Assembly (NCBI GenBank): GCA_024697845.1
Contig: JAILRZ010000022.1
Location: 1 to 54,577, forward strand
Length of the DNA stretch: 54,577 nt
Origin: Eubacterium sp.
GTDB taxonomy: Bacteria; Bacillota; Clostridia; Lachnospirales; Lachnospiraceae
Direction: 5' to 3'
The position numbers and the translations under genes were made by a program. The notes below the pieces were generated by a model. The model was not told the origin of the DNA. It did not search any database and was given only the letters and a program-made list of their open reading frames with translations. Below are positions 8,502 to 15,307 of this stretch, in pieces; the stretch's first letter is position 1; every line of letters starts with the position of its first letter.

Positions 8502-10199
8502 ATGAAAAAAGCAAGAAATTTAAGATTTCTGGTACCCGCGATTATTTGTGCATTTGCAACAATTATTGGGTTTCAAAATAATGTTCCGAATTTGAAAGAA
8601 CATATATTACCGGAGTTGTATGCAAAAGAAGTTAACCAAAAGAATGAAAGAATTGACGTAAAAAAAGAAAAAACCACTTTTAAACCGGAAACTGTTGAAC
8701 GCGAAACATTAGTGGAAGGAACTTATCAGGATGGAGTGTATCGTGGCTCTGCAAAAGGATATGGCGGTATCATAAAAGTTCTAGTGGAAATAAAGGAAGG
8801 GAAAATATTTCGCATTGATGTTGAAGATCATAGCAGTGAAACAGATTCCTATTTTAAAATGGCGGAAAAAATAATTCCCCAAATTATAAAAAAGCAATCG
8901 CCCAATGTTGATACAATTAGTGGCGCGACTTATTCTTCCAACGGAATTAAAAATGCAATCATTGTAGCACTTAATAAGGCTGCAGGAAAGAACAATGTTT
9001 CCGACGATGAAGAGACAATAAAAGAAAAAGAATCGGAGAAAGAAAAAATAAGGAAGGGAACACCGGCAGACGGTGTATTTATGGGAGAAGCACTTTGTGA
9101 GCAGTTTCAATATCAGATTCAAATAAAAGTGAAATTTTCAAAGGGACAGGCTGTTGCAATTACTTCGATGAAACTGATTAACAATGATAATCGGGAAAAT
9201 GTGTCTTATTGTAAAAAGGCATGGAGACCGATGGTTAAAAGAATTTTAAAAAAGCAAAGCAACAATGTGGATACGGTGAGTGGAGCAACGTATTCCTCAA
9301 ATGCAATTAAAGATGCATATATGAATGCACTGGTAAAGGCGATTGAGGCAAACGGTGGAAAAGCTGAGAAAAAGAAGAATTCCCCGACAAAAAACAGTGC
9401 AAAAAAAATATCTGAAAATGAAGAGGCTGGAGTGAAAGGAAAAATCAGGGATGGAGTTTATCTTGTTACGACAACTTGCAATCCGGACGAAAAGAGAGAA
9501 TTCAAATCATATCATCTTACAGCGAAGGTTATATTTAAAGACGGCAAACTGAAAGATATTACCGAGATTTCTTCTGATGCTGAAAGCAATAAAAAATATT
9601 ATCAGTGGGCTGCATCGGGACGAAATAATCAAAAAGGTGTTATAGAACAACTGATTTCAAACCAATCAACGAAAAATTTAAGTGCTGTGAGTGGAGCAAC
9701 CTGTTCATCCATTTCCTGCAAGAACATCTACTTAACCGCTTTAAAAATGGCTCAGGGAGAGACAATTAAAGAGGAAGAAAGCTGTATCATTCCAACGGAA
9801 AATGAACAGCAGACTTGGGGAGACAGAGAATATGAAGCGTCAGAAAATGAAAAAGTGATTCAAACTTCAGCATGGGTGTATGCAATAGAAGATGAATATG
9901 GGGATTATGATTTTGAGGATTACGAATTATTTGCAAATGTCATATTCGAGAATGGAAAAATTAAAGATATCAGAGTTATAGATTGTGATAATTTGGCAAA
10001 TCTATTCTATTGCGAAAAGGCAATACGAGGAACGGAATCGGAGAAAGGAATGCTCAGCAAATTTTTGCAGTTAGAAAAGGAAGAAACGGACGTTGTCAGT
10101 GGAGCAACCTGTACGTCGGAAGCACTTAAAACGATATATAAAAACGCTGTAATAATTTACGAGGAAATGTTTGGGAAAAATGAAAATATTCAGAATTAA
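8502..10199 (+). CDS. Membrane-anchored protein with four covalent-FMN domains
   Basis: 565 residues with an N-terminal membrane anchor (about 6-25), then four FMN_bind domains spaced about 120-137 residues apart. The ApbE acceptor motifs centre on Thr143 (DTISGATYSS), Thr263 (DTVSGATYSS), Thr400 (SAVSGATCSS) and Thr536 (DVVSGATCTS). The Asp of the motif is replaced by Ser in domain three. Acidic and Lys-rich linkers separate the domains. It resembles PplA (two FMN domains) of Gram-positive extracellular electron transfer, but has twice as many flavins and a membrane helix instead of a lipobox. The start is chosen at GGAG/ATG 8502. It overlaps the next gene by 20 nt. It probably relays electrons across the wall. 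Confidence 0.9.
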   Translation: MKKARNLRFLVPAIICAFATIIGFQNNVPNLKEHILPELYAKEVNQKNERIDVKKEKTTFKPETVERETLVEGTYQDGVYRGSAKGYGGIIKVLVEIKEGKIFRIDVEDHSSETDSYFKMAEKIIPQIIKKQSPNVDTISGATYSSNGIKNAIIVALNKAAGKNNVSDDEETIKEKESEKEKIRKGTPADGVFMGEALCEQFQYQIQIKVKFSKGQAVAITSMKLINNDNRENVSYCKKAWRPMVKRILKKQSNNVDTVSGATYSSNAIKDAYMNALVKAIEANGGKAEKKKNSPTKNSAKKISENEEAGVKGKIRDGVYLVTTTCNPDEKREFKSYHLTAKVIFKDGKLKDITEISSDAESNKKYYQWAASGRNNQKGVIEQLISNQSTKNLSAVSGATCSSISCKNIYLTALKMAQGETIKEEESCIIPTENEQQTWGDREYEASENEKVIQTSAWVYAIEDEYGDYDFEDYELFANVIFENGKIKDIRVIDCDNLANLFYCEKAIRGTESEKGMLSKFLQLEKEETDVVSGATCTSEALKTIYKNAVIIYEEMFGKNENIQN

Positions 10200-10632
10200 A
10201 TTTTTGAACTGCTTATTAGTTATTGTGACGTTGCTAGTGTATCAAGGTTATGCGTTGCAACGGGAAAAAGAAGTTCAGGCTTTTAACAAAAAAAACAGGG
10301 AAGAAAAAAGAGCGTGGGAAAAGGAATCAATTCGTCTTAGTGGTGGATTACGTAAAGCAATGTATAGCGATGGCGAATATGAGGGGGAAGGAAAAGGTTT
10401 TGGCGGACCGATTTCAGTAAAAGTTGTTATAAGCAATGATGAAATTCAGTCTGTGAAAATCATTGCAGCCAAGGATGAAACACCGGAGTATGTTGAAATG
10501 ATGGATTCTTTAACTGAAGAAATTATTGCGGGACAAAGTACAGATGTTGACGTGATTAGTGGTGCGACTTTTTCTTCAAAAGGAGTTCTTGAAGCGGTAA
10601 ACAATGCTTTATCGAAGGCAGGTAAAAAATGA
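10180..10632 (+). CDS. Small membrane-anchored FMN-binding protein
   Basis: 150 residues. A signal anchor (about 6-24) is followed by a charged helix and one FMN_bind domain with the acceptor Thr130 in DVISGATFSS. The phrase GEYEGEGKGFGGPI is a typical domain start. ATG 10180 overlaps the upstream gene by 20 nt, and its TGA overlaps the ATG of the polyferredoxin gene (ATGA), so the three are translationally coupled. Likely the first flavin carrier on the outer face, between the polyferredoxin and the four-flavin protein (inferred from order). Confidence 0.88.
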   Translation: MKIFRIKFLNCLLVIVTLLVYQGYALQREKEVQAFNKKNREEKRAWEKESIRLSGGLRKAMYSDGEYEGEGKGFGGPISVKVVISNDEIQSVKIIAAKDETPEYVEMMDSLTEEIIAGQSTDVDVISGATFSSKGVLEAVNNALSKAGKK

Positions 10633-11423
10633 AAGAAAAAACAAGTAGAGTGAATATCATACAAAAAAGAAAACGAAAAGCTGCATTTGTAAAATGGATT
10701 AGAATCGCAGTTCAAATGATGTTTTTGGTACTGATTCCCGCAGTGTTTTCCCAAGCGTTTGGAGCCGTGAAAGATATTGCAGAAACAATTGGCAGAGGTG
10801 AAAGTATTTCCTGGACAATATTCACTACAAAATTTGCAGTGTTATGTTTGGCAACGATGGTTTTAGGAAGGGTGTTTTGTGGATGGGCCTGTGCCTTTGG
10901 TGCTCTGGGAGACTGGCTGTATCAGATAGGGCAGGCAATTCAAAAGAAGAGCGGAAAGAAATTGCCGGTGATGCCTGAAAAAATACAGGTTATATTACAA
11001 AAAATGAAATATATTGTTTTGTTACTGATTCTGGTGATTTGTTTTTTTGGTGAAACACAGCTAATTGCCCAATTCAGCCCGTGGACCGTTTTTTCATTAA
11101 TTACATCCGGAGGTGAATTTGGTGGATATAAATATTCAATCATTGCAATTGTATTTGTAATGATTGGTATGATTTATAAAGAAAGATTTTTCTGCCAATT
11201 TCTATGTCCGCTCGGAGCAATTTTTTCTCTGTTGCCACAATGGTCTTTTTTTAAATTGAAACGAAATCAGGAAAAATGTATACCAAATTGTACATTGTGT
11301 AAAAGGAACTGTCCGGTTCATATAAAACTGCAGGAGGAAGAATACAGGGAAGGGGAATGTATCATGTGTGGAAGATGCAAATATGGATGCCCTAAAAATA
11401 ATATTAAAATAAAAATGAAATAA
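10629..11423 (+). CDS. NapH/MauN-like polyferredoxin membrane protein
   Basis: 264 residues with about four membrane helices, two membrane-edge motifs (GRVFCGWACAFGALGDW and RFFCQFLCPLGAIFSLL), then two C-terminal four-cysteine sets (CTLCKRNCP and CIMCGRCKYGCP) for 4Fe-4S clusters. This is the layout of NapH, MauN and related quinol- or ferredoxin-linked electron-entry proteins. With the FMN proteins upstream it should pass electrons from cytosol or membrane to the outer flavins. It is the last gene of the operon before the feoA promoter. Confidence 0.9.
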   Translation: MKEKTSRVNIIQKRKRKAAFVKWIRIAVQMMFLVLIPAVFSQAFGAVKDIAETIGRGESISWTIFTTKFAVLCLATMVLGRVFCGWACAFGALGDWLYQIGQAIQKKSGKKLPVMPEKIQVILQKMKYIVLLLILVICFFGETQLIAQFSPWTVFSLITSGGEFGGYKYSIIAIVFVMIGMIYKERFFCQFLCPLGAIFSLLPQWSFFKLKRNQEKCIPNCTLCKRNCPVHIKLQEEEYREGECIMCGRCKYGCPKNNIKIKMK

Positions 11424-11427
11424 TGTA

Positions 11428-11481
11428 TTGACAGCATTGGTTAGTTGTGCTAAACTCTAGCTGGTTAGAGGTGTCTAACCA
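11428..11481 (+). promoter_or_regulatory. feoA promoter with double iron box
   Basis: TTGACA (11428-11433) and TAAACT (11451-11456) are spaced 17 nt, the same pair as before the ABC genes. An imperfect site (GTTAG 11440-11444, then TAAAC where CTAAC is expected) lies between them. A perfect site with 7-bp arms (11462-11468 and 11475-11481, 6-nt spacer) covers the start of transcription. Confidence 0.78.
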
Positions 11482-11515
11482 CTGAAAACTTTTTATTAGA
11501 AAGGTGGGATTAAGT

Positions 11516-11728
11516 ATGAGCTTAGAGGAAGCTGTTGTAGGAGAAGAATATATTGTAAAAGAAATCCTGTCAGATGATGAAGAGTTGAAGAATTTTTTAT
11601 TTTCATTAGGGTGTTACAGTGGAGAACCAATTACGGTCATATCTCACATCAAAGGAGGGTGTGTGGTGTCCATTAAAGATGCCAGATATAATATTGACAC
11701 CGATTTGGCGAAAGCTATTTCGATATAA
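11516..11728 (+). CDS. feoA: Ferrous iron transport protein A
   Basis: 70 residues, a small SH3-like FeoA domain (MSLEEAVVGEEYIV...GCYSGEPITVISHIKGGCVVSI), which binds and tunes FeoB in the cytosol. The start at ATG 11516 follows AAGGTGGG by 7 nt. It is followed by a strong terminator and a separate operator before feoB, so here feoA is not simply the first gene of a feoAB transcript. Confidence 0.9.
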   Translation: MSLEEAVVGEEYIVKEILSDDEELKNFLFSLGCYSGEPITVISHIKGGCVVSIKDARYNIDTDLAKAISI

Positions 11729-11757
11729 AATGAATTAGAATATCTAATTCATTTTTT
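11727..11757 (+). terminator. Terminator between feoA and feoB
   Basis: A perfect 13-bp A/T-rich stem (11727-11739 with 11743-11755, loop 3 nt) runs into TTTT. It overlaps the feoA stop codon. It should stop most feoA transcripts before feoB. Confidence 0.75.
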
Positions 11758-11764
11758 AACAACC

Positions 11765-11788
11765 AAAAGTTAGTTATAACTAACTTTT
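11765..11788. promoter_or_regulatory. Iron-box operator before feoB
   Basis: A perfect inverted repeat, AAAAGTTAG (11765-11773) and CTAACTTTT (11780-11788), with a 6-nt spacer: the longest arms of the set together with site 498-521. It lies about 40 nt before feoB, pointing to independent control. A clear -35/-10 pair is not evident. Confidence 0.75.
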
Positions 11789-11827
11789 AAGGGCAAACGA
11801 ATTAATAATGAAAGAGAGGAAACAGTC

Positions 11828-13819
11828 ATGAGAATTGCGTTGACGGGAAATCCAAATAGTGGAAAAACCACAATGTACAATGCGTTGACGGGGCGAAATG
11901 AAAAAATCGGAAACTGGGCAGGAGTAACAGTTGATCGAAAGGAAAGTGAAATCAAGAAGGGATATTATCGCGGAAATCAGGAGGTGATTGCGGTAGACCT
12001 TCCGGGAGCTTATTCCATGTCCCCTTTCACATCGGAGGAAAGTATTACAAGCTCTTATGTGAAAAATGAAAATCCGGACGTCATCATTAACATTGTTGAC
12101 GCAACAAACTTAAGTCGTAGTTTGTTTTTTACAACTCAGCTTTTAGAATTAGGGATACCGGTAGTTGTTGCCTTAAACAAAAGTGACATTAATGAGAAAA
12201 AAGGTACGGCAATCAATACAGATATTCTATCAGAAAAATTAGGATGTCCGGTTGTTGTAACAGTATCAACATCTAATAAAGGGCTAAAAGAAATCGTGGA
12301 GAAAGCTATAGAAGTAGCGGGAACAAAGCAAAAAGCACCTTATGAACAAGGGCAAATTAACCTTCACGATAAGGACGAGGTTGAGAAAGCAGACCGCAAA
12401 CGTTTTGAGTTTGTAAAAACCATTGTTAAGGATGTTGAGAGTAGAAAAGTTCTGACAAAAGATAAAACTTTTGGAGATAAAGTTGATAAAGTTCTAACGC
12501 ATCCGATTTCTGGAATTTTAATCTTTGCAGCCGTTATGTTTATGGTATTTTATATTTCTCAGTCGACTCTGGGAACCTGGCTTTCAGAAATCCTGGCAGG
12601 ATGGATTGAAGATTTTCAGGGCTATGTGGGCGATAAGATGTCAAATGCCAATCCGTTGCTTTATGCATTGTTAGTTGACGGTATCATTGGTGGTGTTGGT
12701 GCCGTTGTAGGATTCTTACCATTAGTAATGGTAATGTATTTCCTGATTGCATTGTTGGAAGACTGTGGATACATGTCAAGAGCAACGGTTGTGCTGGATC
12801 CGATTTTTAAAAGAGTAGGACTTTCCGGAAAATCCGTAATTCCAATGATTATTGGAACCGGTTGTGGAATTCCGGCAATTATGGCGTGTAGAACAATTCG
12901 TAATGAAAGAGAACGAAGAACCACCGCAATGCTTGCAACCTTTATGCCTTGTGGGGCAAAACTTCCGGTAATTGCTTTGTTCGCCGGAGCATTCTTTAAA
13001 GATGCAGCTTGGGTTGGACCTTTGATGTATTTTGTAGGTATTTTGTTGATTTTACTTGGCGCTTTGTTAATTAAAGCCATTACAGGAATGAAGTACAGAA
13101 AATCCTTCTTTATCATAGAACTTCCTGAATACAAAGTGCCAAGTCTCAAATTAGCGATTGCATCTATGTTAGAGCGAGGAAAGGCATATATTATCAAGGC
13201 AGGAACGATTATCCTTGTATGTAATACAGCAGTTCAGATTATGCAATCCTTTGATACACATTTCCACGTAGTAAAAGAAGGAATGGAAAACACTTCAATT
13301 CTTGCAACAATTTCAACTCCGTTTGCATACTTACTGGTACCAATTGTTGGATTTGCAGCATGGCAATTAGCAGCAGCAGCGATTACAGGATTTATTGCAA
13401 AAGAAAACGTTGTAGGAACATTGGCAACCGTTTATGCATTGACTAATTTCATTGATACAGAAGAATTAGAATTGGTAGGTAGTGGTAGTTCTGTTGCAAC
13501 AGTGATGGGGCTTACAAAAGTAGCAGCATTGGCATATCTGATGTTTAACCTTTATACTCCTCCATGTTTTGCGGCATTGGGAGCGTTAAATTCAGAATTG
13601 CAGAGTGGAAAGTGGTTATTAGGGGCTATTTGCTTGCAGTTAGCTACAGGATTTACCATTGGATTTTTAGTATTTCAGGTTGGAACACTTGCAACAACAG
13701 GTTCTTTAGGAGCTGGATTTGTTCCGGGGTTGATTGCAGTGGCAGTATTTGCAGCAGTGATTGTATACCTGATCATCAAAGCAAATAAAAAATTAGATCA
13801 GGAGTATGCATTGAAATAA
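11828..13819 (+). CDS. feoB: Ferrous iron permease with G domain
   Basis: 663 residues. An N-terminal GTPase carries G1 GNPNSGKTT (7-15), G3 DLPGAYSM and G4 NKSD (117-120). A helical GDI-like segment, two Gate repeats (region with EDCGYMSRATVVLD, GTGCGIPAIMACRT and FMPCGAKLPV) and a C-terminal membrane part with FIAKENVVGTL follow. It imports Fe2+ across the cytoplasmic membrane. It has its own iron box and is followed by the Cys-rich partner and a DtxR-like gene, so it probably forms a feoB-partner-regulator operon. It is full length with no broken motif. Confidence 0.96.
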   Translation: MRIALTGNPNSGKTTMYNALTGRNEKIGNWAGVTVDRKESEIKKGYYRGNQEVIAVDLPGAYSMSPFTSEESITSSYVKNENPDVIINIVDATNLSRSLFFTTQLLELGIPVVVALNKSDINEKKGTAINTDILSEKLGCPVVVTVSTSNKGLKEIVEKAIEVAGTKQKAPYEQGQINLHDKDEVEKADRKRFEFVKTIVKDVESRKVLTKDKTFGDKVDKVLTHPISGILIFAAVMFMVFYISQSTLGTWLSEILAGWIEDFQGYVGDKMSNANPLLYALLVDGIIGGVGAVVGFLPLVMVMYFLIALLEDCGYMSRATVVLDPIFKRVGLSGKSVIPMIIGTGCGIPAIMACRTIRNERERRTTAMLATFMPCGAKLPVIALFAGAFFKDAAWVGPLMYFVGILLILLGALLIKAITGMKYRKSFFIIELPEYKVPSLKLAIASMLERGKAYIIKAGTIILVCNTAVQIMQSFDTHFHVVKEGMENTSILATISTPFAYLLVPIVGFAAWQLAAAAITGFIAKENVVGTLATVYALTNFIDTEELELVGSGSSVATVMGLTKVAALAYLMFNLYTPPCFAALGALNSELQSGKWLLGAICLQLATGFTIGFLVFQVGTLATTGSLGAGFVPGLIAVAVFAAVIVYLIIKANKKLDQEYALK

Positions 13820-13838
13820 TCTGCAGAAAGGAATGATT

Positions 13839-13994
13839 ATGGAAAATATCATTATTTCTATAATACTAGTTTTAATTGTTGGCTTTGCGATTTTTTATAT
13901 AGTAAAAGAAAAAAAGAAGGGGCGTCGATGCATTGGCTGCCCGTCATCAGGAAAATGTTCGCGAAAACAATGCGGATGTGGAAAAGAAAAATAA
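13839..13994 (+). CDS. FeoB-associated Cys-rich membrane protein
   Basis: A 51-residue protein: one membrane helix (about 4-22), a KEKKKGRR stop-transfer, then CIGCPSSGKCSRKQCGCGKEK with five cysteines. This is the pattern of the FeoB-associated Cys-rich family (Pfam PF12669), small proteins in the place FeoC takes in enterobacteria. AAAGG 7 nt upstream picks ATG 13839; an in-frame ATG at 13833 is too close to it. It starts 19 nt after feoB and ends 1 nt before the next ATG. It may guide iron or hold a metal or Fe-S centre at the FeoB cytoplasmic mouth. Confidence 0.9.
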   Translation: MENIIISIILVLIVGFAIFYIVKEKKKGRRCIGCPSSGKCSRKQCGCGKEK

Positions 13995-13995
13995 T

Positions 13996-14376
13996 ATGGC
14001 TGAAAAAAGATTTGCAGATAGTTCAAAAGAAGATTATTTAAAAACAATTCTTAAAATTATAAGAGAAAAGGATAAATGTCGTGTAATAGACATATCCCGG
14101 CAACTAAATGTGACAAAGGCCAGTGCTAGTATCGCTGTGAAAAAACTGGAAGGAGCAGGGTTGATTTGGAAAGAAAAAAACAACCTGTTACTGACAGAAG
14201 AAGGTGAGAAAATTGCGGAGAAAATTTATGAACGGGGGAATTTTTTTGAAGCCTGGTTTGAAAAAATAGGGATTGATGAGGAAACCGCAAAAGAAGATGC
14301 TTGTGCAATTGAGCATGTGTTGTCAGAAATGACATATTCCAAAGTTAAGGAATATGTAAAAAATACTGAAAAATAA
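13996..14376 (+). CDS. DtxR/MntR-family regulator with altered metal site (copy 2)
   Basis: 126 residues, a short two-domain relative of the regulator at 4229-4618. I take ATG 13996 because its N-terminus then matches copy 1 in length; a TTG at 13933 would run through the Cys-rich gene. The CxxEH part is kept (C103, E106, H107) and D13 is kept, but the MntR E11 position is Lys16 and the H77 position is Gly81. The first metal site therefore looks damaged or changed. It is cotranscribed with feoB, 1 nt after the partner gene. It may be a regulator with another cue, or one that tunes copy 1 by heterodimerising. Confidence 0.85.
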   Translation: MAEKRFADSSKEDYLKTILKIIREKDKCRVIDISRQLNVTKASASIAVKKLEGAGLIWKEKNNLLLTEEGEKIAEKIYERGNFFEAWFEKIGIDEETAKEDACAIEHVLSEMTYSKVKEYVKNTEK

Positions 14377-14405
14377 AAACGACCGCCCAAAGGGCGGTAT
14401 CGTTT
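14377..14405 (+). terminator. Terminator of the feoB operon
   Basis: The core stem ACCGCCC (14382-14388) with GGGCGGT (14392-14398) has a 3-nt loop and is extended by AAACG/CGTTT. It lies directly after the regulator stop codon and before the next iron box. It is GC-rich and strong, with a short T-tail. Confidence 0.8.
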
Positions 14406-14410
14406 GAACA

Positions 14411-14431
14411 ATTAGTTAGCAGCGACTAATT
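14411..14431. promoter_or_regulatory. Iron-box operator before the MacB-like transporter
   Basis: GTTAG (14415-14419), 6 nt, CTAAT (14426-14430): one mismatch from the other sites, with an extra A/T pair outside each arm. It follows the feoB terminator and lies about 165 nt before the ABC gene at 14595, adding that gene pair to the regulon. Confidence 0.65.
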
Positions 14432-14538
14432 GCATTAAGAGAAAAGGATGGAATTACGCTGATTTATCTTTTCAGACCTGAGCGATTAAAAAATGATATG
14501 CACTTTTCAGAAGCAAAAGTAATCATAACTTTAAAATG

Positions 14539-14561
14539 TACCGGCACAAATCGTGCCGGTA
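14539..14561 (+). other. Stem-loop in the leader of the MacB-like genes
   Basis: A perfect 9-bp GC-rich stem TACCGGCAC/GTGCCGGTA with a 5-nt loop, 34 nt before the ABC start codon. No T-run follows, so it is not a standard terminator. It could protect the mRNA end, mark a processing site or be a binding site. Confidence 0.6.
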
Positions 14562-14594
14562 TAAATCATTGAAAGAGAAGAAAAGAGGGAATAT

Positions 14595-15293
14595 ATGTAT
14601 TTGGATATTAAAGGATTGAAGAAATTTTACGGTGAGGGAGACAGTAGGGTTGAAGTATTAAAGGGAATTGATTGTGAAATAGATCAGGGGCAAATAGTGG
14701 TACTCCTAGGTCCTTCAGGTTCAGGAAAATCCACACTTCTAAATATTATTGGAGGAATTGAGAACGCAGATGAGGGACAGGTTCTGTTTGGTAATCAATC
14801 ATTGGAACAAATGAGTTTTAAGGAATTGTCTTCTTACAGAAGAAAACATTTGGGTTTTGTCTTCCAATTCTATAATCTTGTTCCGAATCTTACCGTGAAG
14901 GAAAACATTGAAGTAAATGAGTACCTTTCAGATAATCCACTAGATATTGATGAATTGATTGAAAGTCTTGGCTTAACAGAGCATAAAGATAAATTCCCAA
15001 ATCAGTTGTCAGGGGGACAGCAGCAACGTTGTGCAATTGGAAGAGCTCTTGTTAAAAATCCTGATATTATCCTCTGCGATGAACCAACGGGAGCGTTAGA
15101 TTACAAAACCTCCAAGGAAATCCTGAAATTAATTGAATATGTGAATCAAAAATATAACAGTACAATCATTATAGTGACACACAATGACGCCATTAAGGAC
15201 ATGGCCGACAGAGTGATGAAATTAAAAGATGGACAGATTCGCAAAAACTATCTGAATGAAGAAAAGATTTCCGCGGCAGATCTTGATTGGTAA
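14595..15293 (+). CDS. ABC transporter ATPase (MacB/LolD type)
   Basis: 232 residues: Walker A GPSGSGKST, LSGGQQQR signature and Walker B ILCDEPTGALD, the last typical of the MacB/LolD/FtsE class that drives FtsX-type permeases. The phrase FQFYNLVPNLTVKEN is also family-typical. It works with the permease gene that starts 14 nt later. A nearby iron box links it to iron supply. Such pairs move lipoproteins, peptides or siderophores by mechanotransmission rather than by a channel; the cargo here is unknown. Confidence 0.85.
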   Translation: MYLDIKGLKKFYGEGDSRVEVLKGIDCEIDQGQIVVLLGPSGSGKSTLLNIIGGIENADEGQVLFGNQSLEQMSFKELSSYRRKHLGFVFQFYNLVPNLTVKENIEVNEYLSDNPLDIDELIESLGLTEHKDKFPNQLSGGQQQRCAIGRALVKNPDIILCDEPTGALDYKTSKEILKLIEYVNQKYNSTIIIVTHNDAIKDMADRVMKLKDGQIRKNYLNEEKISAADLDW

Positions 15294-15307
15294 GGGGGTT
15301 GATGAGA

